Below are positions 53,066 through 61,689 of a stretch of 64,000 bases of DNA, piece by piece. The stretch lies in the NCBI GenBank assembly GCA_964617955.1, contig CAZTXB010000009.1:1-64000 (forward strand), given 5' to 3'. This DNA comes from JABWCE01 sp964617955 (GTDB lineage: Bacteria; Bacteroidota; Bacteroidia; NS11-12g; UBA9320). Both the position numbers and the translations under genes were made by a program. Numbering within the stretch: the stretch's first letter is position 1; each line of letters starts with the position of its first letter. The notes beneath the pieces are model-generated. The model worked only from the letters and a program-made list of their open reading frames with translations. It did no database searches and had not been told where the DNA came from.

Positions 53066-53288
53066 TCGTATTTAGTGGCTACAAAGGTCGTTAAATTAAT
53101 TCGCTTCAAAACAACTGAATAATATATTTTTAAGATTTTTTTTGCTTAGATTTTCCTTTCGCCAAAATAAGCCGTGTGTTCATACTTCACTATGATATCC
53201 ATTTAAAGCGATTAAAATATTTTTTCAAAATGCAAACTTCAATGTGCGGGTAAAATAAAAAAGAAAGTAGCAGAATAAGCATTTCGAG

Positions 53289-53296
53289 TACCTTTG
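53289..53296 (+). promoter_or_regulatory. birA-coaX operon -7 box (TACCTTTG)
   Basis: An exact TAnnTTTG match 20 bases before the TTG start at 53316. Confidence 0.5.
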
Positions 53297-53315
53297 CGCT
53301 TGTTATACTTTTCCC

Positions 53316-54071
53316 TTGGCAAGTTCATTCTTTAACAAATTCCGAATATTAAACTTTGAGGAATTGACTTCCACCAACGAGTTGGCCTTGTTGAATCTAA
53401 AAAATGACACGGCCAGTCACGGAGATGTGATTGTGTGCTCTTTTCAAAATTCAGGAAAAGGCCAAGGCGCTTCCAAATGGTTCTCGAGTCCTGGATGCAA
53501 TTTATTGCTGAGCGTGATTTGCAAGGATATACAGCTGTTTATTTCGCATCAAACCTCACTTAACTTGTCGGTTTCTCTGGCACTTCACGATTTAATTTCG
53601 CCTTATTTTCCTGACAGAACATGGATTAAATGGCCAAATGATTTGATGGTGGACGGAAAAAAAGTGGCGGGCATTTTAATTGAAACCCAACTGCAATCGG
53701 AGAAAATAAAAAATTGTGTGATAGGCATCGGTTTAAACGTGAACGAAGATAAATTCCCTCCTTCGCTTCCGCATGCTATCTCCATGCTTCAGGTATCCGG
53801 TCATTTTTTCAATTTGGATACCTTATTGTCAACCTTTTTAAGCAATCTCAATTACCGGCTTGGCCAATGGATTCATTCCGATTTTGAAGCCATAAAAAGT
53901 CAATACGAAAGCCGGCTCTTCGGCATGCAGTCCAAACGAATTTTTCAAACTGTAAAGGGGCCAATTGAAGGCGAAATTAGAGGCATAAACGAAATGGGTC
54001 AGCTGATGGTGGAGTCTAACCGTGAAACCCTCATTTTCAATCATAAAGAAATAAGTTTTGAATTACATTAG
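53316..54071 (+). CDS. birA: Biotin--[acetyl-CoA carboxylase] ligase
   Basis: The 251-residue BirA catalytic-domain protein has the biotin-binding core ELTSTNELALL near 17, GDVIVCSFQNSGKGQGASKWFSSPGCNLLLSV (GRG-x-W-type loop, here GKGQGASKW), WIKWPNDLMVDGKKVAGILIETQ near 102-124 and CVIGIGLNVNEDKFP. It lacks the N-terminal DNA-binding domain, so it is a monofunctional ligase. The start is TTG: no ATG precedes the conserved region. It overlaps coaX by 14 bases. Confidence 0.93.
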   Translation: MASSFFNKFRILNFEELTSTNELALLNLKNDTASHGDVIVCSFQNSGKGQGASKWFSSPGCNLLLSVICKDIQLFISHQTSLNLSVSLALHDLISPYFPDRTWIKWPNDLMVDGKKVAGILIETQLQSEKIKNCVIGIGLNVNEDKFPPSLPHAISMLQVSGHFFNLDTLLSTFLSNLNYRLGQWIHSDFEAIKSQYESRLFGMQSKRIFQTVKGPIEGEIRGINEMGQLMVESNRETLIFNHKEISFELH

Positions 54072-54789
54072 TGTAGACATAGGAAACACAAGAATCAAAT
54101 TGGGGGTATTCACTCAGCAATCTCTAGAATCTGTTTTCAATTTTGAAAATTGGGAGAACCTTCTTCAATTTATGAATGAGATAGATGAAACAAGCGCAGT
54201 GTGCATTTCGAATGTAACCAATCAGGATCTTGCACCGTTCTACAAGCGCTTTTCAAAAGTCATACCGCTGAATTCACAAACACCGTTGCCAATAAAAAAT
54301 TTGTACCAAACACCTGAAACCCTGGGTTCAGACCGTATTGCAGGCGCAGCGGGTGCCTATGCCCTGTTTCCCAAAAGGAATATTTTGATTGTGGACGCGG
54401 GAACTGCCATTAAGTACGATTTCATAAATCTAAGGGGCGAATACCTTGGCGGAAGCATCGCACCCGGCCTCGATTTAAAGTTCAAGGCCCTGCATCATTT
54501 CACCGGAAAATTGCCCTTGCTCGAAAAAAATCACCAGTTTGAAATGTCAGGGTCCTCCACTACCCATGCCATTATAAGCGGAGTGATGAATGGCACCCTA
54601 CTAGAAATACAGGGTTTCATAGACAGCTATGAAAAACAAAATGGAGAAATTCAGGTGATAATCACCGGTGGCGACCATTCTTACTTTGCGGATAGGCTTA
54701 AAGGCACGATATTTGCCGAGCCCAATCTGGTTTTGAAGGGTTTGTACGAAATTTTAAAATATAATGTTCATCCAACTCAAGCGGATTAG
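54058..54789 (+). CDS. coaX: Type III pantothenate kinase
   Basis: The 243-residue ASKHA-fold kinase has SVDIGNTRIKLGVF near 4-17 (phosphate loop), LGSDRIAGAAGAYALFP near 93-109, and LIVDAGTAIKYDFINLRGEYLGGSIAPGLDL near 114-144. It phosphorylates pantothenate as the first step of CoA synthesis. The start is TTG within the end of birA (14-base overlap) and it overlaps the next gene by 26 bases, so the three are co-translated. Biotin and CoA metabolism genes pair here as in many Bacteroidota. Confidence 0.94.
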   Translation: MNYISVDIGNTRIKLGVFTQQSLESVFNFENWENLLQFMNEIDETSAVCISNVTNQDLAPFYKRFSKVIPLNSQTPLPIKNLYQTPETLGSDRIAGAAGAYALFPKRNILIVDAGTAIKYDFINLRGEYLGGSIAPGLDLKFKALHHFTGKLPLLEKNHQFEMSGSSTTHAIISGVMNGTLLEIQGFIDSYEKQNGEIQVIITGGDHSYFADRLKGTIFAEPNLVLKGLYEILKYNVHPTQAD

Positions 54790-56098
54790 TTTAATCATAA
54801 CTTACCTGATGGTAAGTAAAGGTGTTTATGCCCAGCAAAATACCCATTCTCCCTATTCATTATTTGGAGTTGGAATCATGCATTACTCGGGGTTCGCCGA
54901 TAATGCGGCTAACGGCCGCAATGGTTTTTCCTACCGCGGGGAGAGCAACTATTCTCTAGCCAACCCTTCGTCCCTTTCGGGTATAAAGGCTAGCGTATTT
55001 AACGTAGCGCCTTATATGGATCTTGGTAAATTTAAGACCTCTGCAGGAAGTCAAAATTTTTCAAATGCTGGTTTGGGATACATTGCACTCGCCATTCCCG
55101 TTAATAAATTGCGAAGTGGTTTGTCATTCGGACTCTTGCCCTTTTCTGACGTTGGTTATAACATTATCAATGTTAAAGACTCATCGGGTGTGGCTTTAAG
55201 AAATGAATTTGAAGGCAGCGGAGGGCTGTCAAAGTTAAATATTGGTTTTGGAACCAAGGTTTACAAGCATATAAGCGTAGGGGCCAATTACTCAAGAATA
55301 TTCGGTCAGGTAAATGAAACGGAAAGAAAACGCTATCCCGGTAACCGTTTCATGACGAGTTATGAGGAGGTCAACGCCTTGTTTTTAAAAGGTCACCACT
55401 TCGACCTAGGATTACAGTTGCACAATGCCTCTGATTCAGGCCTAAGCCAGGTCATCGGTTTGGTATTTTCTACCCATACAAATCTCAAGGGTGAGAACGA
55501 TCACTTGCTTCGCACTTTTACCGAACTCTCGGATGGATTGGCTTATCCAAGAGATACCCTGATTAACGAAAAATCCAAAAGTGTAAAAATGAGCTTGCCA
55601 AGCTCACTCAATGTTTCTTACAGCATTGGCAATTTCGAAAAATGGCAGGCCACCGCCGGCTATGGAAAAACGCTTTGGAGCGATTATAAGAATATTTTCG
55701 GCGACAATGGAGGATTAATGGACGATCAGCATTACTCCCTTGGCTTTTTTGTATGCCCTATTCCTCATTTCGACAATTCAATTAAAGGCAAAAAATTTAC
55801 GAGATATATACAAAGCATCCGTTATACCATCGGTTTTTCACATAACGATGGCTATTATCAAGCAAACAACCATCGCATATCAGAAAATGCCTTGTGTTTG
55901 GGTTTTGGTTTGCCTTTTACAAAGATTATCAGAGGACCTGAAGGGAACAAAATGAAATTCACTTCCCGTATTTTTATTACGGGTGAGTTCGTGCGGCGCG
56001 GTACCATGGCTGACAATCTGATTCAGGAAGATTTTTTTAAAATTACCATGGGCTTGAATCTTGCCGACAAATGGTTTAACAAGCGGCTTTTTAACTGA
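54764..56098 (+). CDS. Outer-membrane protein, PorV/FadL-like barrel
   Basis: The 444-residue product has a signal peptide (ending KGVYA-QQ) and the start NTHSPYSLFGVGIMHYSGFADNAANGRNGFSYRGESNYSLANPSSLSGIKASVF, as in Bacteroidota barrels of the transport (FadL/PorV) type. Many strands follow to YGLPFTK-like and C-terminal GLNLADKWFNKRLF stretches. It overlaps coaX by 26 bases and touches lptC by a TGATG junction. The same order (coaX, barrel, lptC) occurs in other Bacteroidota. It is probably an outer-membrane transporter; ligand unknown. Confidence 0.8.
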   Translation: MFIQLKRISLIITYLMVSKGVYAQQNTHSPYSLFGVGIMHYSGFADNAANGRNGFSYRGESNYSLANPSSLSGIKASVFNVAPYMDLGKFKTSAGSQNFSNAGLGYIALAIPVNKLRSGLSFGLLPFSDVGYNIINVKDSSGVALRNEFEGSGGLSKLNIGFGTKVYKHISVGANYSRIFGQVNETERKRYPGNRFMTSYEEVNALFLKGHHFDLGLQLHNASDSGLSQVIGLVFSTHTNLKGENDHLLRTFTELSDGLAYPRDTLINEKSKSVKMSLPSSLNVSYSIGNFEKWQATAGYGKTLWSDYKNIFGDNGGLMDDQHYSLGFFVCPIPHFDNSIKGKKFTRYIQSIRYTIGFSHNDGYYQANNHRISENALCLGFGLPFTKIIRGPEGNKMKFTSRIFITGEFVRRGTMADNLIQEDFFKITMGLNLADKWFNKRLFN

Positions 56099-56655
56099 TG
56101 AATGGTCAAAGATTCTATATCAAAGTTTTAAGTATTTTCGTTTGTTTAGGCCTTTGTCTTTCCGCATGCAAAAAAGATCCTGAGAAGGTCAAAAAGGTCA
56201 ATAAAATGCTCGCTGATATGAGCGTAGAAAAAGCAACCGAGGTTGCCATTAGTTATACCGATTCAGGGGCACTCAAAGCAAAAATATTTTCTCCTTTAAT
56301 GGAGCATTATCCAAAGAGTGCCGAACCCTATATGGAAATGAAAAAAGGGGTCAGAGGTTATTTTTACAACGCATCAGGAGAAGTAGAAAGTTCTCTCACT
56401 GCCAATTACGCCGTCAGCTATGAAAATAAAAAAATGATCGTGACCAAAAAAAATGTACATGTAAAAAATGTACGCAATGAGGAACTGGAAACAGAGGAAC
56501 TTACCTGGGATCAGCGAATGGAAAAAATTTATACCGATAAATTTATAAAAATTAAAACTCCCGATGAAATATTATATGGCAACGGTTTTGAATCGAACCA
56601 AAATTTCACCCGCTATCGCATCAAACACCTCAGCGGGAGGGTTTCACTCAAGTAA
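56098..56655 (+). CDS. lptC: LPS export protein LptC, lipoprotein form
   Basis: The 185-residue protein has a lipobox LSAC (Cys near residue 23; VCLGLCLSACKKDPEKVKK) and the LptC fold: repeated strands with GALKAKIFSPLMEHYPKSAEPYMEMKKGVRGYFYNASGEVESSLTANYAVSYENKKM and VKNVRNEELETEELTWDQRMEKIYTDKFIKIKTPDEILYGNGFESNQNFTRYRIKHLSG. It receives LPS from LptBFG and passes it to the periplasmic bridge. In Bacteroidota it is a lipoprotein rather than a membrane-anchored protein. It begins at the TGATG junction with the barrel gene. Confidence 0.92.
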   Translation: MNGQRFYIKVLSIFVCLGLCLSACKKDPEKVKKVNKMLADMSVEKATEVAISYTDSGALKAKIFSPLMEHYPKSAEPYMEMKKGVRGYFYNASGEVESSLTANYAVSYENKKMIVTKKNVHVKNVRNEELETEELTWDQRMEKIYTDKFIKIKTPDEILYGNGFESNQNFTRYRIKHLSGRVSLK

Positions 56656-56668
56656 ACATTAAAAAAGT

Positions 56669-56866
56669 ATGAGACGTTTAATCGAAATTATGTGGTTGGC
56701 AATTGCCGCAGTATCTGTGGTTGAAATGTATATTGGCTATACCAAATCAGGATTCAAAGATGAAAATTTTCAGCTCTTTGCGATACTCTTCGTAGCATCC
56801 GGATTTATGTATTTTTTTAGAAAACGACAAAGAACTGCCATTGAAAAAAGGAAAAGTGAAAGCTAA
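56669..56866 (+). CDS. Small two-helix membrane protein
   Basis: The 65-residue protein lies 13 bases after lptC and has two hydrophobic helices (about 7-24 and 37-53) with a basic tail (FRKRQRTAIEKRKSES). No family is recognised. Position suggests co-transcription with lptC. Its TAA stop is the first three bases of the target duplication (TAAATC) of the mobile element that begins at 56870, so the element inserted exactly at the end of this gene. Confidence 0.7.
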   Translation: MRRLIEIMWLAIAAVSVVEMYIGYTKSGFKDENFQLFAILFVASGFMYFFRKRQRTAIEKRKSES

Positions 56867-56869
56867 ATC

Positions 56870-57105
56870 GGGCCTGCTGAAAAAGTTCAGTGTGCGTTCA
56901 TTACAAGGAGGCAAGGCGAAGATGTACTTTGCCGTACCTCGAGCCGAAGCCGACGAAGTAAGGGACGTGCAATGAACTAACGTCTTTCTGAAGGCATTCG
57001 ATGCACGATATTTTCATGGTTCACTAATTTTATCGTGCATTAAAAGCAATAAAATTTTTAATGAACCTTATCATATCAAGCCTTTAAGTGTTTTTCAGCA
57101 GGCCC
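56870..57105 (+). mobile_element. Complete MITE-like element, copy 1 (236 bp)
   Basis: The element begins GGGCCTGCTGAAAAA and ends in its exact reverse complement, a 15-base terminal inverted repeat. It is flanked by a 6-base direct duplication TAAATC (56864-56869 and 57106-57111), or 8 bases CTAAATCG if the outermost G and C are counted as target. There is no open reading frame of note, so it is non-autonomous. An internal inverted repeat, ATGCACGATA and TATCGTGCAT, lies near 57001-57040. Copy 2 is an inverted, diverged relative. I cannot assign an IS family. Confidence 0.9.
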
Positions 57106-57165
57106 TAAATCGTTATCGGATGATTTTTATTATTAACGCTTCCTCTCTATGATTCGCATCTTCAT

Positions 57166-57573
57166 TTATACTGCCCTCATTCTATTGTTCTTCGCCTCGT
57201 GAGTTAATTCCGCCAAACCAAGGACTTCCATCAAAGGGGGAATGTACATGCCAAAACGACCTCTAAAACCTTTTTTTAATCCGTACCAGCCCCCAACCGG
57301 GTTTTTTTCCGATCGGCCCCAGGCTTCGACCGTTCCATCCTTGGCAGGTTTTTGCTCATCGGCGCTGCCTAAATCCATCCAATCTCCATGTTGCTTGAGC
57401 ATGGCGTGCAAATCCCTTAAACATTCCATGCGGTAATGCAAAATAGTTTTACCTACGGTGCAAACCAAAATTTCCTTTCCATCCTTTACATCTGTGTGCA
57501 TGGTATACTCCGATGAAAGGGGCGGTGTTTTTAATTCCATAGGCTTTTCTTTTGTTCCAATGTTAAAGCTCAT
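57166..57573 (-). CDS. Small cytoplasmic protein (DUF6855-like), framed by two inverted mobile elements
   Basis: The 135-residue protein has no signal or membrane segment. It begins with SFNIGTKEKPMELKTPPLSSEYTMHTDVKDGKEILVC, then TVGKTILHYRMECLRDLHAML, and has a Trp/Gly-rich part (GDWMDLGSADEQKPAKDGTVEAWGRSEKNPVGGWYGLKKGFRGRFGMYIPPLMEVLGLAEL). I recall a similar small family, DUF6855, but am not certain. It starts 14 bases from the inner end of copy 2 and ends 61 bases from copy 1. Function unknown; a cargo gene or a locus hit twice are both possible. Confidence 0.8.
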   Translation of the reverse strand: MSFNIGTKEKPMELKTPPLSSEYTMHTDVKDGKEILVCTVGKTILHYRMECLRDLHAMLKQHGDWMDLGSADEQKPAKDGTVEAWGRSEKNPVGGWYGLKKGFRGRFGMYIPPLMEVLGLAELTHEAKNNRMRAV

Positions 57574-57586
57574 AACTTTCTATTTA

Positions 57587-57821
57587 GGGCCTGCTGAAAA
57601 ACACTCAAAGGCTTGATAGGATTAGTTTGATATTAGCTTTTATTTCTTTTAATGCACGATACAATCAGTAAATTATGAAAATTGCATGCATCAAGTTCCT
57701 TTATGATGTCGTTAGTTCATTGCACATGCATTACTTCGGCGGCTGCAGCTTGAGGTACGTCAAGTACATCTGCGCTTTGCCGCCTCGTCCTGCACGCACA
57801 CTGAACTTTTTCAGCAGGCCC
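57587..57821 (-). mobile_element. Complete MITE-like element, copy 2 (235 bp), inverted
   Basis: The same 15-base terminal repeats bound this copy, with a 6-base duplication TATTTA (57581-57586 and 57822-57827). In the orientation of copy 1 this reads TAAATA. Internal blocks shared with copy 1 (for example GTTCAGTGTGCGT, GTGCAATGAACTAACG, ATCGTGCATTAAAAG after inversion) show common ancestry, but it is clearly more diverged than the copy at the window start. A short open frame across it is chance. Confidence 0.9.
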
Positions 57822-57873
57822 TATTTAGTAAAATTAATGATTATTAAAACTTGTAGAAATTGGAGTGGTCGGT

Positions 57874-59514
57874 TTAAAAGTTTGTCGTTAAAGTGAAGCG
57901 CACCCCACTAAAGGCCGGCTCAAGTCTGCAAACTCCACCGGAGCAATTCACACCCTCCACCTGTTTGATGTAGGCAGCGGTAAAAGCAGTGGTATGTATG
58001 CTGTATTTTGCAAATACGGAATAGTAATGTAGCACTTTGTCAGGGGCAGGGTTATCCTCGTAGCGGTTAGGCTTCACATTAATCATATCGGAAACGGCAA
58101 ATGAATAATGAGGCGACATATTCCATTCGATAATGGCGTTGGCAAAACTTCCGTAGTCCTGTTCGGTACTCATGTATTGTCCTTCAAAACGCATGGAGTT
58201 TTTCTTGTTGAGTTTCCAGGTGAGTTCGGCAAAAGGCGTGATGGTTTTAACAGGTTTCTTCCCCGGTTTGCCCTGATAGATGGCCTGATCATAATGTATG
58301 GCTTGAAACCCGACTTTCGACTTCAATTTGGCATTAAATTTATGATAGTACTCTGCATAAATCTCCCTATACAGCTTATCGTTATTGAGTTGGTCAATTT
58401 TGGCAACATTAATCATGATGGTGTTTTCTTTATTAATGGTAAAATTAAAGTCGGCCTGTAAGCCTTTCTCACCTGTTGTGATAGCTTGTGCACTGTACCT
58501 GGCCAAAAGCCTGTAAGTGCTTTGCTGAGTCAAAGAGGGTACAAAACCTACCAAACCTTCCAGACTTTTAACATTCGGTGAAAGCATCATGGAATAATGG
58601 TCGATATAACGGTATTGCACGTTTATGCCTATCCCGCCTTTGTGCTTTTTCCCTAACTTATTTTTAGAGTAACCGGCACTAACGTTTAAAAGATTTCCCG
58701 CTTTATTTTCCAGGCTGCCGTCCAGTTGGTTTCTCACGGCCTCCTTAGTTTTGGCAACGTACTCTACGCTTGAAGTAAAGTCTTTAACCGCCAAATCCAT
58801 GTATCCGTTATATGCATAAACATTGTATTTGGGGTTGAAACGGTCTTCAAGATTCAAATTGTTAATCTCAGCAACCACGGCATTCATTGCATCGCTGTTC
58901 AAGGTTCGGTTGACCAGCGAGGTTCCTATCGTCATGGTTGCTGTGCCCACATTCATTGTGCCTTCGGCATTCACCCCTTTTACAATGGGATCGGCCATGC
59001 CAAATCTGTTTTGCTGAAACCCTTTTTGCCTTCCTGTGAAGGCTTTGATAAAAAAATTGTCTGTAATATTATATTTTGCCTTCACTCCCTGCACTGCATA
59101 ATCGATTCCAATTAATCGGTCCTCGTAGGACCTGAAGACCAGACCTGACCCAAATTGCTCATAAAAATAGCCTGCAGTGATGCTTAATTTTTCAATGTCC
59201 TTGGAAATTTGCCAAAACCCAAGCCCCTGGCCTGAGTATGAACCGCTGGGGTTTAACAGATTAGAATTGTTAAACAAATCGAAACGTGCCGCGATGGTGT
59301 ATCCATAGATGGCATAGTTCATATAAAGAAAACCTTCACTGCTCGATTTCTCGGTTCCATATTGTGGAGACGTCTTTTCATTTACTCCAATGTTGGTGTC
59401 AATATCAAATATGTTAAAACTACCCTGAAAATTTCCTGAAAACACACCTTTTTCCTGGGCTTTTAAACTTAAGGATGCTCCTGCAATAAGCACCAACATG
59501 GCTATCTTTTTCAT
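57874..59514 (-). CDS. Outer-membrane beta-barrel protein (DUF6029-type)
   Basis: The start is taken at 59514 (546 residues; MKKIAMLVLIAGASLSLKA-Q is a standard signal peptide); a longer frame to 59568 adds a charged, non-signal N terminus. The body resembles DUF6029: GVFSGNFQGSFNIFDID, FLYMNYAIYGYTIAARFDLFNNSNLLNPSGSYSGQGLGFWQISKDIEKLSITAGYFYEQFGSGLVFRSYEDRLIGIDYAVQGVKAKY, and barrel strands to the aromatic end VRFTLTTNF. Role unknown. Confidence 0.85.
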   Translation of the reverse strand: MKKIAMLVLIAGASLSLKAQEKGVFSGNFQGSFNIFDIDTNIGVNEKTSPQYGTEKSSSEGFLYMNYAIYGYTIAARFDLFNNSNLLNPSGSYSGQGLGFWQISKDIEKLSITAGYFYEQFGSGLVFRSYEDRLIGIDYAVQGVKAKYNITDNFFIKAFTGRQKGFQQNRFGMADPIVKGVNAEGTMNVGTATMTIGTSLVNRTLNSDAMNAVVAEINNLNLEDRFNPKYNVYAYNGYMDLAVKDFTSSVEYVAKTKEAVRNQLDGSLENKAGNLLNVSAGYSKNKLGKKHKGGIGINVQYRYIDHYSMMLSPNVKSLEGLVGFVPSLTQQSTYRLLARYSAQAITTGEKGLQADFNFTINKENTIMINVAKIDQLNNDKLYREIYAEYYHKFNAKLKSKVGFQAIHYDQAIYQGKPGKKPVKTITPFAELTWKLNKKNSMRFEGQYMSTEQDYGSFANAIIEWNMSPHYSFAVSDMINVKPNRYEDNPAPDKVLHYYSVFAKYSIHTTAFTAAYIKQVEGVNCSGGVCRLEPAFSGVRFTLTTNF

Positions 59515-59582
59515 GGGTTGCAATTTTAAAAAGATTTTATGGTTATTTTTCAACTCTTTGAAATTCATGAGTTAATTTTAAG

Positions 59583-61604
59583 TTATGATTTTGCTTTTAC
59601 CATTTTTTCGAGCTCTTGCATTTCATCTCTTAATCGGGCGGCTTCCATAAAGTCGAGCTCCTTGGCAGCTTTAGCCATGCGGCTTTTGGTGGTAGCCAAT
59701 AATTTTTCCAATTCAGTTTTTGAAAGAAACTGAACCACAGGATCCGCCGCCAAGCCTATATTTTCCTTTTCCACATAAGCCTTCTGCGCATTTCTGTATT
59801 GTGGCGCATCGGGTCTGTCGATGAGGTCTTCAATTTTTTTGATAATGGTTTGGGGAGTAATATTATGTTTTGCGTTGTATTTTATTTGTTTATCCCTGCG
59901 GCGATCTGTTTCCTCTATGGTTTTTCGCATGCTTTCGGTCACCTTATCCGCGTACATGATCACTTTGCCTCTGATGTTTCTGGCAGCCCTTCCAATGGTT
60001 TGTGTTAAGCTGCGCTCGCTACGCAAAAAGCCTTCTTTATCGGCATCTAAAATGGCAACCATAGATACCTCCGGTAGGTCCAACCCTTCTCTCAGCAAAT
60101 TCACACCCACCAACACATCAAGATTTCCAAGTCTCAGGTTTTTTAAAATTTCCACTCGGTCTAAGGTTTTTACTTCTGAGTGGATGTAAGTGGCACTGAT
60201 GCCAAGGTTGCGAAGGTATTTATCCAATTCTTCGGCCATGCGTTTAGTTAAGGTGGTTACCAAAACCCTGTCTCCCATTTTCACCCTTAAATCAATTTCA
60301 TCCAGTAGATCGTCCACCTGATTTACACATGGGCGAATCTCAATTTCGGGATCCAATAATCCTGTAGGTCTTATCACCTGCTCAACCACGATACCATCAC
60401 TCAGCTGTATTTCGTATTCCGCAGGGGTGGCGCTTACGTGTATCACTTGATTTCTCATGGCTTCGAATTCCTCAAATTTCAAAGGCCTATTGTCCATGGC
60501 CGCCGGTAAGCGAAAACCATATTCTACTAGATTTTGCTTTCGGCTTCGGTCTCCGCCGTACATGCCTCTGACCTGTGGAAGGGTCACATGGCTTTCATCC
60601 ACCACCATTAAAAAATCTTTTGGGAAGTAATCAATGAGGCAAAAGGGTCTTTGACCCGGCTGACGCCTGTCCATATACCGGCTGTAATTTTCAATTCCAC
60701 TGCAATAGCCGAGCTCCCTTATCATTTCCAAATCAAAATTGGTTCTTTCTTCCAAACGCTTGGCCTCCAAGTGCTTGCCTAGATATTTAAAATAATCGAC
60801 CTGCTTTACCAGGTCATCTTGTATATCCCTTATGGCTGCCTGCATGGTGTCCCTGTTTGTTACATAGATGTTGGCAGGATAAATGGCCATATCGTCCATT
60901 TTGCGAATGGTCTGTCCGGTTAAGGGATCAAAGGCACTCAATTCCTCTATTTCATTTCCAAAAAATGAAACGCGAAACGCATAATCTTCATAGGCCAAAA
61001 AAATGTCGACATTTTCGCCATTCACTCTAAAGGTTCCTCTTTTAAAATCTGCCGTGGTTCTGCTGTAAAGACTTTCAACCAGGCTGTAAAGAAATACATT
61101 GCGTGCAATTTTTTGTCCTTTGCCGATTCGAATGATACTTTTTTCATAATCAAAGGGATTGCCCGCTCCGTAGATGCAGGAAACAGAGGCGACAACGATA
61201 ATGTCACGCCGACCTGAAAGCAATGAGGAGGTGGTTTTTAATCTCAGTTTTTCTATTTCTTCATTGATGTTTAAATCCTTTTCAATATAGGTATTCGAAG
61301 TCGGCAAATAGGCTTCAGGTTGATAATAATCGTAGTAGGATACAAAAAACTCTACGGCGTTTTCAGGAAAAAAACTTTTAAATTCACTGTATAGTTGTGC
61401 CACAAGCGTCTTGTTATGGCTAACGATTAAGGTGGGTTTCTGAACTTTTTCGATCACATTGGCTATGGTAAAGGTTTTACCTGAACCGGTTACCCCAAGC
61501 AAGGTTTGGTGTTGATCGCCAGAAGTGATACCTTCAACCAACTGCGCAATGGCCGTGGGTTGATCGCCCGTGGGTATAAAATCGGATACTAATTTAAAGG
61601 GCAT
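59583..61604 (-). CDS. uvrB: Excinuclease ABC subunit B
   Basis: The start at 61604 (673 residues, MPFKLVSDFIPTGDQPTAI) matches the UvrB N terminus and lies 11 bases after a -7 box; an upstream ATG at 61631 would start before the transcript. Helicase motifs are present: Walker A GVTGSGKT at 37-44, the beta-hairpin near 89-115 (SYYDYYQPEAYLPTS), motif II DESH near 337, and motif VI QTIGRAARN near 540. A C-terminal UVR domain (KSRMAKAAKELDFMEAARLRDEM) contacts UvrC. It verifies damage in nucleotide excision repair. Confidence 0.97.
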   Translation of the reverse strand: MPFKLVSDFIPTGDQPTAIAQLVEGITSGDQHQTLLGVTGSGKTFTIANVIEKVQKPTLIVSHNKTLVAQLYSEFKSFFPENAVEFFVSYYDYYQPEAYLPTSNTYIEKDLNINEEIEKLRLKTTSSLLSGRRDIIVVASVSCIYGAGNPFDYEKSIIRIGKGQKIARNVFLYSLVESLYSRTTADFKRGTFRVNGENVDIFLAYEDYAFRVSFFGNEIEELSAFDPLTGQTIRKMDDMAIYPANIYVTNRDTMQAAIRDIQDDLVKQVDYFKYLGKHLEAKRLEERTNFDLEMIRELGYCSGIENYSRYMDRRQPGQRPFCLIDYFPKDFLMVVDESHVTLPQVRGMYGGDRSRKQNLVEYGFRLPAAMDNRPLKFEEFEAMRNQVIHVSATPAEYEIQLSDGIVVEQVIRPTGLLDPEIEIRPCVNQVDDLLDEIDLRVKMGDRVLVTTLTKRMAEELDKYLRNLGISATYIHSEVKTLDRVEILKNLRLGNLDVLVGVNLLREGLDLPEVSMVAILDADKEGFLRSERSLTQTIGRAARNIRGKVIMYADKVTESMRKTIEETDRRRDKQIKYNAKHNITPQTIIKKIEDLIDRPDAPQYRNAQKAYVEKENIGLAADPVVQFLSKTELEKLLATTKSRMAKAAKELDFMEAARLRDEMQELEKMVKAKS

Positions 61605-61614
61605 AAATTGGAGG

Positions 61615-61622
61615 CGAAGATA
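61615..61622 (-). promoter_or_regulatory. Candidate uvrB -7 box (TATCTTCG)
   Basis: Read on the minus strand, one mismatch from TAnnTTTG, 11 bases before the uvrB ATG at 61604. The upstream ATG at 61631 precedes the box, so the shorter start is preferred. Confidence 0.4.
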
Positions 61623-61689
61623 AGTCTCCAATTGCTAAATCGGGTCAATTCACTCAAAAATTAAGAAGAAGATATTTCTTATCTGGGCC

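Noticed and set aside
53066..53288. rsfS-birA spacer as a possible riboswitch (biotin-related neighbour)
   Set aside because: No extended paired structure was evident, and BirA here lacks a DNA-binding domain; only the birA -7 box is supported.
57675..57896. A 73-codon plus-strand frame through element copy 2
   Set aside because: It lies across the mobile element and into the DUF6029 gene end, has no family resemblance, and its codons follow the element's repeats.
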